Of a DNA stretch of 64,000 bases, positions 10,026 through 20,849 are shown one piece after another. The position numbers and the translations under genes were made by a program. The notes beneath the pieces were generated by a model. That model was not told the DNA's origin. It worked only from the letters and a program-made list of their open reading frames with translations, and made no database searches. How positions within the stretch are numbered: position 1 is the stretch's first letter; each line of letters opens with the position of its first letter. Origin of the DNA: Pseudo-nitzschia pungens (Eukaryota; Bacillariophyta; Bacillariophyceae; Bacillariales; Bacillariaceae); the NCBI GenBank assembly GCA_037355855.1, contig CM074758.1, positions 4,747,001 to 4,811,000 on the forward strand. Reading direction: 5' to 3'.

Positions 10026-10823
10026 ATGAAAATGCCGACAACACAGAAATTAAGAGCAGGATCGGGAGCTCAAGCAACAATTCTTACGAAATACATCAAA
10101 CCTCCTCAATTACTTCCGAATCCACAGCATTGGAGCAACATAGTGCTCCTAGGCCGCAAAGGAAATGAGTATGAGTTTTGTTATCTTCATGACAACGAAT
10201 CAGGAAATGAAGATTTTGTTTCCATGACTGGACCTTGCCGTTTTGTGAAGGTTGTCAAAGAAGGAGATCCGATGCTTTTTTTTAGTAAGGTCTACCAAGA
10301 GCCTAGTATTCCATGGGCAAATTCGAAAGCAAAGAAACTATTGTACAAAGATATAATGAACGGACTAGTTCCTCTTGAACCCAAAGACCATAACCGGAGG
10401 ATTACAATGCCGCTAAAAGAAATATATTTGATGCATCCAGAATATGCGGAATATCACTTCAGTAAGTTCTCAAGTAGATTGAGTAGCCTTCGCAAAACAA
10501 TCAAATCAAGCAATCAAAGAGCAGAGACCGACCAAAAAGCTTTTGAATTGTTTATTGCAAACAACCCCATTTCATATTACAGTCACAAAGGCTAGATTCA
10601 ATGGCAGGGGTCGGAACAGCAGAAATTGTTGTTGAAAGACATTGAAGATGGAATTGTGGAGGAATTCGGAAGTCGAAAGAAAGATCTATGGGAATCAAGA
10701 GACGAATATTTAGCTTTCCCCCTGCATGTATTCCGTGACAAGGTTAAACAAGAGATTCGTACATCGAAATACTTCTACACATTAAAAACAAGGGGCAAGC
10801 AGGCAACTTACAAATATGCATAA
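10026..10823 (+). pseudogene. WQGSE-domain protein gene, one in-frame stop
   Basis: The function is unknown. The ATG at 10026 opens a 189-codon frame ending at TAG (10593-10595). The same frame continues with IQWQGSEQQKLLLKDI...KKDLWESRDEYLAFPLHVFRD and ends at 10823. From memory, this W-x-G-S-E-x-Q...LW-x-S-R-x-E-Y...F-x-L-x-V-F-R-D module is common in diatom predicted proteins and tends to accompany transposons. The single TAG sits before the module, after SYYSHKG, and fits a Tyr-to-stop change. No GT-AG pair that removes it cleanly was seen. No catalytic motif is evident. Convergent with the gene at 10898-12281. Confidence 0.65.
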
Positions 10824-10897
10824 ATTAAATAGTGCACTACAAAATATAACTACAGCGACACAAAATTCCTACCGTACACCGAATTGGTTGTTTCGAA

Positions 10898-12281
10898 TCA
10901 CAATTCTTCTTCGATTCGTTTTCTCTTCATTTGTTTGTTTGTACCTTGGGATTTAAATGATTTTTCCCCATACACAAATTTGAATGCCCAATTATTACCA
11001 GATGAGGTTTCCAATCGCTTCATATCTTTTCCAATCTTCTGCAACATTGAACCGAAAGTCTTTTTGTCGAAGTCTTCAGGGATAAGAAAAAATAGCTCAG
11101 GTTGATGCTCTCCACTAGTGTTTTGTCGGAAAAAGTGCTTCATATCTTTGGATGCCTTTCCCTTGATTTGACTTGGTTGCGCAATCATTTCATCAAATAC
11201 AACCATCATTGTTTGAAGTTTGGGCTTTCCATTGCGCTTTTCTGCTTCCCATGTCGTGCTATACTGGAATTGTTTGATCATCTCTGAACACACGGTAAAT
11301 TTTCTGGACGACGCATCATCTTTCACTTGTGCACAGGAAGATGGCCTTGAAAAAGTAGACCTCCTATATCCTTTTTTTTTCTTTGTTGAAAGTTGTTTCC
11401 TCTGTTTGCTGGTAGGATGAGGAAGTGAATAATGATCAAAAAGCATTTCTTCGAATGCCTTCCTCTTGCAATTTGGGAACTCAGAATACAAGCTCTTCAC
11501 TGTGGTAGCCAAATCAGCGTAACTCAATGATAGAATAACTTGAAGTTTCTCCTCAACAGTTTTCCCTTTCAAATCCATACCATCGATCTCCTCATCCGCA
11601 GTATCAAGGTTATCGCTGCCTGTATCGTCACCGTGACCATCGCTTTTTCCCTCTGTATCCGAATGTTCACCGTCATTGCTTTCGCTGCGATGAGTTTCAT
11701 CGATCTCCTCATCCGCAGTATCAAGGTTATCGCTGCCTGTATCGTCACCGTGACCATCGCTTTTTCCCTCTGTATCCGAATGTTCACCGTCATTGCTTTT
11801 GCTGCGATGAGTTTCAGCACTGTTGCCGTTGCCGTTGCTCTCATCGAACTCAGGTTTGTCGCTGCGATTAGGAGTTTCACCATTGTCAATCTCAGAAGTT
11901 TCACCATACCCAAATTCGTCTTCGTCAGCATTGTTGCCGTTGCCGTTGCTCTCATCGAACTCAGGATCCAACCCAGGAGTTTCACATTCACCATTGACAA
12001 TCTTGAACTCAGGAGTTCCGCCCCTGTCATTGTCAACATGTTCTGCTTCTGGAAAACGCTTTTGTTTCTTCTTTGGGGGCTCACAACTTTCCTTGTTCCT
12101 TCGTGCAGCCTTGATTGCTTCCACTTGCGCTAATACAGCCAAACAAAAGAATGTCAGAAGCCTTGTCTCCATCGTAGTAGTACTGGACTTCACAGCAGGT
12201 CGACTCACCATCCAAGCATTTGCCTTCTATCGAAACAGGCCAAGCCAAGTTGAGATATTGCTCCCAAATGCAGAATTTCAT
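10898..12281 (-). CDS. Spliced acidic protein of unknown function
   Basis: Two exons are proposed. Exon 1 is 12281-12209 (MKFCIWEQYLNLAWPV..., 24 codons plus one base). The intron is 12208-12130 (79 nt, donor GTGAGT, pyrimidine-rich acceptor ending TTAG). Exon 2 is 12129-10898. The phase matches, giving 434 residues. The protein has a basic, NLS-like PPKKKQKR and a long Asp/Glu/Ser/Asn-rich region with a tandem 41-residue duplication (IDETHRSESNDGEHSDTEGK). The C-terminal domain (about 200 residues, with FRQNTSGEHQPELFFLIPED and WAFKFVYGEKSF) is unrecognised. Without splicing, an ATG at 12172 would give a signal-peptide-like start, which is at odds with the NLS; splicing is preferred. It ends in TGA. 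Confidence 0.65.
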
Positions 12282-13309
12282 CCTGGATAATTAGTTTATG
12301 ACCTACCAAAGCAGCAGCTTCTGCTGCAGCAGCAGCAGCATATTCACATCATGGCTCAGTTTTTGTCACGATTTTCATGGTATATGTTTCGGATTTCGTG
12401 AAGGTTTTGATGAAAACACAAAAAATGTTGGCGTGGGAATGGAACATAATGAGTATGTTGGGAGTATGCGTTTCGGTTGTGATATTTCGTGAAGGTTTTG
12501 ATGAAAACACAAAAAATGTTGGCGTGGGAATGGAACATAATTAATAGACCGTTGGATCGCCTGGAGCGGAAGAAAATTTGCGCTGATTCGTTCTACACAG
12601 TGGTAGTGGTAAGGTTACCTAGGTAGTACTTTATGTTTCCCGCCAACAAAGACCAAGAAAAGCCAACACGAGGAATAAGCCAAAGTGCGAGGCAGTAAAA
12701 AAAAACAACATAGGCCCGTGTGCCCTTGGGAGGAATGAAAATTGATAGGTTGAACCGCGCGCATACTCCGGACGTTGGATCGCTGGCTAACGCTGAGGCG
12801 CTTCAGAACTACCACCACCCACATATGAACCCACGTTAACCCACAAAAATAACCCACGATAACCCACAATAACCCACGATAACCACGATAACCCACGAAA
12901 AAAGTGCTCCTTCTTTAAGCGTGAGGGTGCATCTATCTTGCTTCTTTGCACGTGAAGGATCCACAAACCCACGACTCTACTGATTCCGCAAGTAAAATGA
13001 ATCGTAAACTTGCTTCTTTCAAAGAAGCAAGGTTCACGGAGAAGGGTGCATCTTGCTTCTTTGCGCGTGAAGGATCCACAAACCCACGAACCCGCCACTT
13101 GGTCGTGTACTGATTCCGCAATCGTAAACTGTCTTGCTTCTTTCAAAAGAAGCAAGGTTCACGGAGAATGGCTGAACATTGATTGTCATTGGTTTTCTGC
13201 AAAATGAACGGGCACCGAATCGGTGCCCGTCAAATTTTGTCGCAATTGGCAGGGTTTGGACGCTCGAGAGTGAACTTCTCAAATTTTAGATCGTCGCATT
13301 TCTCTCACA
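12282..13309. promoter_or_regulatory. Divergent intergenic region between the two spliced genes
   Basis: It holds a 59-bp direct duplication (12393-12451 and 12484-12542, spacing 91 bp) and a third CCCACG block at about 12826-12900 in the left-end orientation. Two copies of a perfect or near-perfect hairpin are present: CTTGCTTCTTT-C-AAAGAAGCAAG at about 13009-13031, and again at about 13133. A perfect 11-bp-stem palindrome of ACGGGCACCGA lies at 13208-13230, 80 bp before the ATG at 13310. It probably holds promoters for both genes. Confidence 0.5.
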
Positions 13310-16066
13310 ATGGTTGTTTCCATAGCAGTGAAAAAGCAATTAGCAGAAAAAATTGAAAGTGCTGGAGGACTAGGCAAGTTTTTCAACGCTAATCGAGCCG
13401 ATCAAACACTTTCAAAGTTTCTTGACCAGGATATACGTTCTTACGGAAAGAGAGGTACAGCAAAACGCAAAACAATTCGTGATTTGTTGAAAAACTGGAG
13501 AAGCTATCCAGAAAAGAAATACGAACAGCTTCTCAAAACTTTGAACGTTCTTCCGCATTCAGCACGATATCGAACGGCTGAGGAGGACGAGGAGGACGAC
13601 TACGAAGAAGAAGAAGAAGAGGAAACAGAGGTGAGATTGTTTTTCCGTGAACTTGATTTTATTTTCTGTGAATGTTATCTCACTTCTTTCTAGCTGCCAT
13701 TTCAATCCCCCCAACGAGTATTGTTCCAATCACCATTTGAGACTCGTTCTAAATCTGAAGCACGTCCAACGCCAAAGTCAAGTGAAGAAATGGGTCCTAC
13801 GGTTTTTCCAACGATTCCAATGAACATTGTGCGCAAGATCAATATTGACTTGCAGAATCCACACAAGAATGGCCCGTGGATGTTTGTTGTTGCCAATAAC
13901 TGCTATGTCCGAACACCCTTTCATCCCAACTTCTTGATGACCGGTGGTGATAAGAACTTCGTAGGGTGTGATACACAGACAATTGATGCACACAAGGCTT
14001 TTGCTTTGAAACTCACTCGGGATGAAGTCACAAGAGATGATCGTACGGAGTGGATCGAGTATCATCTACCACACGGCTACCATGTGACCACCCAGTACTT
14101 CAACAATGTCAATGGAGGCAATGTTGGTGTTCCCGACTGTGGGGCAGATGGACTATGGTCAACTCATCTCAGATGTGAAATGTATAGTGGTTGGATGGTA
14201 CCTCCAAATCCGCGTTCATCTGATGCTTCTCTGCGTGAAGGTTATCCACATACGAAAGCTGTACTTTATGTCCAGTTGGCCATCACCAATACAATTGAAC
14301 TTGTTGAGAGGACCTCAGTCGACCGAGTACAGTCAGCATTTGCAGATGCTTTTCGTCTGGGTGAGTGGTAGTAAATTCAATGCATAATGGGTAGTAACAC
14401 AATGATACGAAACTAAACATTTTTTTTTCTAGGTTCTCCATCACCTCCTCCCGACGGCCCAGATAATGTATCTAGTTCGCAAACAACTAAAACAGAAACA
14501 GGAGGAGTCAGTTCGCAAACAACTAAAACAGAAACAGGAGGAGTAGTCAGCTTTCAAACTCCAACAACGGAATCCAAAGGTGGACAGTCTGTGGCAAGCT
14601 CATTTGCTGCAAGCTCATCGCAACTTGCTTCCAGACAGTCATCGCAACCATCTTTCGCTTCCGGACAGTCATCGCAACCATCTTTCGCTTCGGGACAGTC
14701 ATCGCAACCATCTTTTGCTTCCAGACAGTCATCGCAACCATCTTTTGCTTCCAGACAGTCTGCTGCAAGTTCATCGCAACCTTCGAGACAGTCATCGCAA
14801 CCAACTTTTGCTTCGAGACAGTCTGCTGCAAGTTCATCGCAATCATCTTCTGCTTCGACTGCTGCAAGGTCATCTTTTGCTTCGAGACAGTCTGCTGCAA
14901 GTTCATCTTTTGCTTCGACTGCCGCAAGGTCATTTGCTTCGAGGTCATCTTTTGCTTCGACTGCCGCAAGTTTTGCTTCGAGACAGTCTGCTGCAAGCTC
15001 GCAACCATCTTTTGCTTTGAGACTCTCTGCTTTTGCTTCAAGACAGTCTGCTGCAAGTTCATCGCAACCATCTTTTGCTTCGGGACAGTCATCTTTTGCT
15101 TTGTCTGCGTCGTCACTACCTTTGTCTGCAAGCTTATCACAACCATCACAGCCATCTTTTGGAACGTCTGGTGGGCACGGTCAGCTTGCCAGAAACTCTC
15201 CTGATGAGCAACAACGTCCTGCAGCCGGTGAGCAAGGAGACGGTCAGGAGTCTATAGATTTTCCATCTCTGGCAGCTCCATCTCCGCCAGCTCCATCTCC
15301 GCCAGCTCCATCTCCATCTCCATTTGCAAAATATAGTCAAGAAATTGATGAGATGCTTGAGGACATTGAACTGCCAAATATTACTGTAGATTGGTTCTCA
15401 CCGCCTGAAAATCCTGACCAGCACAAGCCCCCACCACCCGGTCCTCTTGACCAGCAGCGCAAGCCCCCACCACCCGGTCCTCTTGACCAGCAGCGCAAGC
15501 CCCCACCACCCGGTCCTCTTGACCAGCAGCGCAAGCCCCCACCACCCGGTCCTCCTGACCAGCGCAAGCCCCCACCACTCGGTCCTCCTGACCAGCGCAA
15601 GCCCCCACCACTCGGTCCTCCTGACCAGCGCAAGCCCCCACCACCCGGTCCTCCTGACCAGCGCAAGCCCCCACCACCCGGTCCTCCTGACCAGCGCAAG
15701 CCCCCACCACCCGGTCCTCCTGACCAGCGCAAGCCCCCACCACCCGGTCCTCTTGACCAGCAGCGCAAGCCCCCACCACCCGGTCTTGACCAGCGGAAAT
15801 CACCATCACCCGGACAGAAGCGCAACGAGGCACCACAGTGGAGTTCTGATGATGAGGATGAGTTTCCGAAACGTCCTCCTGGTCAATTTCGTAGAAATCT
15901 GCTTTGTGAACAACTCCATGGCAAGTTTGGTACTCCTGATAATCCTGCGTTCATCAGTACATCAGTACGTGTAGGGGGCAAGAAGTTGAAGCTGAAATCT
16001 AATCGCAATCCGAACAGTGCTGTCATTGACGATCTTCATACTAACATTTGGTCCAATATGAAGTAA
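13310..16066 (+). CDS. Spliced Ser/Pro-rich protein of unknown function
   Basis: Three exons: 13310-13630, 13694-14360 and 14433-16066. The introns (64 and 72 nt) have GTGAGA/GTGAGT donors and TTTCTAG acceptors. Phases match and give 873 residues. Residues 1-107 are basic and helical and end in an acidic run (EEDEEDDYEEEEEEETE). The exon 2 domain (from about MNIVRKINIDLQNP to TKAVLYVQLAITNTIELVERT) looks globular, with conserved-looking Trp and Cys, but matches nothing I know. Exon 3 holds Ser-Ala-Ser-Gln repeats, then about 13 copies of a KPPPPGPxDQR unit, then a conserved-looking tail (PGQFRRNLLCEQLHG). It could be a structural or DNA-packaging accessory of the transposon. The role is not known. 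Confidence 0.72.
14591..15170 (+). repeat. Coding minisatellite, Ser/Ala/Gln repeats
   Basis: A 24-33-bp repeat encoding variants of SSQPSFASRQ within exon 3 of the Ser/Pro-rich gene. The frame is kept throughout. Confidence 0.8.
15413..15800 (+). repeat. Coding minisatellite, KPPPPGP repeats
   Basis: About 13 units of 27-33 bp encoding KPPPPGPPDQR or KPPPPGPLDQQR. Length variants are all multiples of three, so the reading frame is preserved. Confidence 0.88.
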
Positions 16067-16120
16067 ACTTTGTAAATTATACTACGAGTACCACCTTCAC
16101 AAAACGTGATGGATATGCTT

Positions 16121-17068
16121 CTAAATTTCCAATGACGCCATCAATTCTGCAACTTCATCCTCCGGTCCACCAAAGACAACATCTTCAATGAGTACGTCAA
16201 ACAAAGGTTCATTTGCCTCAATTTTGTATTCGCAAATAACAGCAACAGCTTCAAAGGCATTAGCAATCTTTCCCACACCGTGCCGAAATCTGCTGCTTAG
16301 AACTTTAAAACTCTTACACATCCCATTAAAATCTTCGTGTCCTTTGAGAGCTCGGGTTTTGAATGTCTTCACTCCGTAACTGTCATGAAGGTTTGGGTAT
16401 GAAACTGTTTTGTCGTGGCCACGGTATATTCCATCTCCGATTGCCTTCTGCTTTAACATTAGTAGCCGTTCTTCCAATCCTTCTTCAACAAAGATATTCA
16501 AATCATTTCTTCCAGCTTTGAATGGACCATTCATCCATATTACTCTTCGTGTTGCGAGAGAAATTCCTATTTCATAATTGATACCGGCTTTGTTGAATTT
16601 ATGACTGAAGTATTCCGAATCTTGTGAATATATTTCATGTCCGGGCTCTTCAATCCATACATGTGTGCCATCAACAGTCATCACCCATGTTTCACCAAAG
16701 CTCAAGTCATCAGGCCACACTATCTTTCTTGTTTTCAATGCCTGTATTTTTTCAATCATCTGCCAAATTGGGCCACGAGCGTAGCGTGAAGTCAAACCAA
16801 ATAATGTTTCGAAATCGTCTTCAAGGGGATACTTTCGAAGGTATAGAACTGCACGGAGAAACCATTTAAAGTTTACTTCGAACCCTTCCTCTGCCTGCAG
16901 ATCCTTGTAGATTGTGCATAGCACATCGGGTGAGGCACCAAACTTTGAGTTGAATCTACCGCCGTTGCTCTTTTCGTTGCCCCGGTCGATTTGTTTTCTT
17001 GAGTAGTTTGCAATTAGCAGGCCTTCAATGAGCATGTCATCTTTGGTGACAACAAGATCGTTATCCAT
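16121..17068 (-). CDS. IS4/5-type DDE transposase
   Basis: 315 residues from the ATG at 17068 to TAG. The family cuts and joins transposon ends with a DDE RNase H-fold. The first Asp is in WVMTVDGTHVWIEEP (about residue 131). HKFNKAGINYEIGIS follows. The second Asp is in MNGPFKAGRNDLNIF. The block AIGDGIYRG corresponds to the family's gDxgY. The Glu is in ALKGHEDFNGMCKSFKVLSSRFRH. These motifs fit the DDE_Tnp_4 (Harbinger/ISL2EU-like) group. The N-terminal 120 residues are probably DNA-binding. It lies just inside the right end of the four-gene element, transcribed inward from that end, and is intact. It is the best candidate for mobilising this element. Confidence 0.82.
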   Translation of the reverse strand: MDNDLVVTKDDMLIEGLLIANYSRKQIDRGNEKSNGGRFNSKFGASPDVLCTIYKDLQAEEGFEVNFKWFLRAVLYLRKYPLEDDFETLFGLTSRYARGPIWQMIEKIQALKTRKIVWPDDLSFGETWVMTVDGTHVWIEEPGHEIYSQDSEYFSHKFNKAGINYEIGISLATRRVIWMNGPFKAGRNDLNIFVEEGLEERLLMLKQKAIGDGIYRGHDKTVSYPNLHDSYGVKTFKTRALKGHEDFNGMCKSFKVLSSRFRHGVGKIANAFEAVAVICEYKIEANEPLFDVLIEDVVFGGPEDEVAELMASLEI

Positions 17069-17149
17069 GGTAATTCAGTCGACGTTGACGCACAATTGGT
17101 GTTGGGTTGACGGAAAAGGTGATGGGACATTCACGGAGGTCGAAGGTGG

Positions 17150-17385
17150 GTTCTTTAATCATGGGTTTGTGGGTTCACGGAAAAAAGTCGTGGGTTATCA
17201 TGGGTTATTTCGTGGGTTTTCGTGGGTTTTCGTGGGTTTTCGTGGGTTTTAGTGGGTTTTCGTGGGTTATTTTTGTGGGTTAACGTGGGTTAACGTGGGT
17301 TCATTCGTGGGTTCTTTTTCACCGTGAATAACCCACGAATGCAACGTGGGTTTTTTTTCACCGTGAAAAACCCACGTATTTTAGG
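17150..17385 (-). repeat. Right CCCACG subterminal repeat block
   Basis: Repeated CGTGGGTTTT, GTGGGTTAAC and the hairpin TTCACCGTGAATAACCCACG. Inverted with respect to 9430-9716. Together they form the long inner part of the terminal inverted repeats. Confidence 0.8.
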
Positions 17386-17489
17386 GGGAGGAAAAAATAA
17401 AGGGGGCGGTCACGGAGAATGAATGTAAGTTCACGCAAAACAAATCAGTCCCGAGTTGACACAAAATTGCATGCGCGCGCAAATTATTT

Positions 17490-17504
17490 AGTTCCGGAGG
17501 GCCC
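17490..17504 (-). repeat. Right TIR of the four-gene element
   Basis: AGTTCCGGAGGGCCC, exact inverted match to 9322-9336. Confidence 0.82.
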
Positions 17505-17788
17505 AGCAACGCGTCGATAATACAGGGGGGGGGGGGACAGCAAGCAGCAGCAAGCAGCAACGCGTCGATAATACAGGGGGGGGGACAGCAAGCAGCAGCA
17601 ACGCGTCGATAATACAGGGGGGGGACAGCAAGCAGCAAGCAGATAGAGGTGCTGAGTTAACGAGCCAATCAAAAAATTCGATTTTCCAGTACAAATTGTA
17701 CAGGGATTTATGTAGAAAAAAAATAAAAACAGGGGGGACAGCAAGCAGCAGCAACGTCGATAATATAAACGCGTCGATAATACAGGGG
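17505..17788 (-). repeat. GC-rich minisatellite array 3
   Basis: Three clear ACGCGTCGATAATACAG units, then the GTGCTGAGTTAACGAGCC...CAGTACAAATTGTACAG module shared with array 2, then a last partial unit. It is the distal half of the array split by the four-gene element. Confidence 0.82.
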
Positions 17789-17790
17789 GT

Positions 17791-19563
17791 AAATATTAAT
17801 TATTCAGTGGTGACATCCAAATAATTGGTGATTTTTGAATACTTCTTTTTGCATACTCTTGCCCATGCATAGGATGAGGAATATACACACTGGAATCATA
17901 CAAATATTGGCCAGATTCATTCAGATATGTGATTTGGTACTTTTTTCTAGTGAATTCCGCAGTAGTGGAATAAATATTAATTATTCAGTGGTGACATCCA
18001 AATAATTGGTGATTTTTGAATACTTCTTTTTGCATACTCTTGCCCATGCACAGGATGAGAAATATTCACACTGGAATCACACAACTATTGGCCAGATTTG
18101 TTCAGATATGTGATCTGGTACTTTTTTCTAGTAAATTCCGCAGTAGTGGAATAAATATTAATTATTCAGTGGTGACATCCAAAATATAGGTGATTTTTGA
18201 ATACTTCTTTTTGCATACTCTTGCCCATGCACAGGATGAGAAATATTCACACTGGAATCACACAAACATTGGCCAGATTTGTTCAGATATGTGATTTGGT
18301 ACTTTTTACTAGTGAATTCCGCAGTAGTGGAACAAATATTAATTATTCAGTGGTGACATCCAAATAATTGGTGATTTTTGAATACTTCTTTTTGCATACT
18401 CTTGCCCATGCATAGGATGAGGAATATACACACTGGAATCATACAAATATTGGCCAGATTCATTCAGATATGTGATTTGGTACTTTTTTCTAGTGAATTC
18501 CGCAGTAGTGGAATAAATATTAATTATTCAGTGGTGACATCCAAATAATTGGTGATTTTTGAATACTTCTTTTTGCATACTCTTGCCCATGCACAGGATG
18601 AGAAATATTCACACTGGAATCACACAACTATTGGCCAGATTTGTTCAGATATGTGATCTGGTACTTTTTTCTAGTAAATTCCGCAGTAGTGGAATAAATA
18701 TTAATTATTCAGTGGTGACATCCAAAATATAGGTGATTTTTGAATACTTCTTTTTGCATACTCTTGCCCATGCAGAGGATGAGAAATATTCACACTGGAA
18801 TCACACAAACATTGGCCAGATTTGTTCAGATATGTGATTTGGTACTTTTTTCTAGTAAATTCCGCAGTAGTGGAACAAATATTAATTATTCAGTGGTGAC
18901 ATCCAAATAATTGGTGATTTTTGAATACTTCTTTTTGCATACTCTTGCCCATGCACAGGATGAGGAATATTCACACTGGAATCACACAAACATTGGCCAG
19001 ATTTGTTCAGATATGTGATTTGGTACTTTTTTCTAGTAAATTCCGCAGTAGTGGAACAAATATTAATTATTCAGTGGTGACATCCAAATTATTGGTGATT
19101 TTTGAATACTTCTTTTTGCATACTCTTCCCCATGCACAGGATGAGAAATATTCACACTGGAATCACACAAATATTGGACAGATTCATTCAGATATGTGAT
19201 TTGGTACTTTTTTCTAGTGAATTCCGCAGTAGTGGAACAAATATTAATTATTCAGTGGTGACACCCATACCATTGGTGATTTTTGAATACTTCTTTTTGC
19301 ATACTCTTGCCCATGCACAGGATGAGGAATATTCACACTGGAATCACACAAATATTGGCCAGATTCATTCCGATATGTGATTTGGTACCTTTTTCTAGTA
19401 AATTCTCCAGTAGTTAACCAAATATTAATTATTCTGTGGTGACATCCAAATTATAGGTGATTTTTGAATACTTCTTTTTGCATACTCTTGCCCATGCATA
19501 GGATGAGGAATATTCACACTGGAATCACACAAACATTGGCCAGATTTGTTCAGATATTTGATT
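17791..19563 (+). repeat. 181-bp satellite array, about 10 copies
   Basis: Copies start (AAATATTAATTATTC) at 17791, 17972, 18153, 18334, 18515, 18696, 18877, 19058, 19239 and 19420, an exact 181-bp period with no indels. The unit is AT-rich. Units 1-3 and 4-6 share diagnostic variants (ATACACACTGG in 1 and 4, CAACTATTGGCC in 2 and 5, AAAATATAGG in 3 and 6), giving a 543-bp higher-order repeat. The last copies are more diverged (CTCCAGTAGTTAACC). Short frames inside it are by-products. Confidence 0.95.
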
Positions 19564-20400
19564 TGATGGTATATTCACTGAGGTAGTACTATTCTTGCTG
19601 CTTGTAAGAGTAGTACAGTTATACACTGCTGCTACATACTACTGCAGTGCGTAGGTAGTAGTACATAAGAGGTAGTCAAAAATTATGGCGCAGCGGGGCA
19701 GGCTCTCTTTGGTTTAGGTGGCGCGCAATACCACCATCAGGTTTCTACTGGTTTCTACTATTACTTCAGTACGGTACATACTACTAGTAGTAACTCTACT
19801 GCTATCATGTAGAAGAAATCAATTCTCAGCAAATAAATGCATGACAGAAAATGCATGTGTCGGTCGTAAATCTTACTTCACATAATTTTGGGTCGGAATG
19901 GAACAAGAAAGACGGCAACTGGAAATGGTAAGTGAACCACATCAAGGTTGGAGGAGGTATTAATAATGGATTTTGATTCGTCTAACTGTGCATCATTGAC
20001 TTGCCTGCTTGCTCCTGATAGGGAGGCGACTGCAACTGCTGATGAAATAGGATGCAATGGCAAATGAAATACAATGCGACGGTGAGTAAACCGCATCAAG
20101 ATCTGGGGTATTGATAATGGATTTCAATTGTTCTAATTCTGCATTGAGTTGCCTGCTTGCTACTGATAGGGAAGAATCAACTTTAATGCGACGGGGCAAC
20201 TGAAAAATGATGCGACGGGGCAACTGACACATATTGCGATCGCAAGACAAATATGATGGGATCGCAACTGACAAAATGATGCGATTGCAACTGATGAAAT
20301 ATGATGCGATGTGAGGAGACCTTTACTGGCAGTACAGATACCGGTATGGATGAAATTATCATGATGACCATTATTTAAAAATCGTTTGAACCAAAATTTG
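19564..20400. other. Non-coding right part of the 13.1-kb element
   Basis: It includes TACT/AGTA-rich DNA at 19580-19810. A diverged direct duplication of about 110 bp follows (about 19925-20035 and 20080-20175; both hold TTGCCTGCTTGCT and CTGATAGGGA). Clustered GATGCGAC and GCAACTGA motifs lie at 20190-20310. No gene seen. Confidence 0.5.
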
Positions 20401-20401
20401 T

Positions 20402-20725
20402 GTGGTGTGCATGAGGACGAAGACGATCGGAGCAAAGAGCAACGACGATTTCAAGGACGACGAAGACGATCGAAGTGAAGAGCAACGACGATTTCAGAGA
20501 GGACGACGAAGCCAATCGAAGCGAAGAGCAACGACAATTTCAGAGAGGACGACGATTTCAGGGAGGACAACGAAGAGGAAGGCAATTTGGAGCGAAGAGC
20601 AACGACGACTTCAGGGAGGACGAAGACGATCGAAGCAAGAAGCAACGACGACTTCAAGGACGACGAAGACAAGGACGATCGAAACGAAGAGCGACGACGA
20701 TTTCAAGGACGACGACTTCTTTTAA
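20402..20725 (+). repeat. Purine-rich CGAAGA/ACGACGA tandem region
   Basis: Irregular units of GAGCAACGACGATTTCA and GACGACGAAGACGATCGAAG. It is bracketed by two direct copies of AACCAAAATTTGTGTG (about 20391 and 20728). Several frames stay open because the bases are skewed; no gene is called. Confidence 0.7.
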
Positions 20726-20849
20726 CGAACCAAAATTTGTGTGTGCGTGTGTGAGAAAATTGAACAGAGAATAAACAATTATTAGAGTAATATCAATATT
20801 TATCAAAAGAAAGACTTATATTTTGCATCATAGTGTTTCAAATTTTTTT

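Larger units (their letters stand above)
9322..17504. mobile_element. 8.2-kb four-gene DNA transposon (DDE, IS4/5-type)
   Basis: The ends are inverted repeats: GGGCCCTCCGGAACT at 9322-9336 and its complement at 17490-17504. Diverged similarity continues inward (GCGCG, TTTGTGTC). Long inverted blocks of CCCACG-containing repeats follow at about 9430-9716 and 17150-17385. It sits inside the minisatellite; AGCA flanks both ends (9318-9321, 17505-17508), but in low-complexity DNA this is weak TSD evidence. The genes are a WQGSE-domain gene (+), a spliced acidic-protein gene (-), a spliced Ser/Pro-rich gene (+) and a DDE transposase (-). Two pairs converge and the middle pair diverges from a 1-kb intergenic region. 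Confidence 0.82.

Noticed and set aside
12172..12211. Signal-peptide start (METRLLTFFCLAVLAQVEA) for the acidic transposon protein
   Set aside because: It lies mostly within a well-formed 79-nt intron, and the downstream protein has an NLS-like motif; the spliced start fits better, though not proven.
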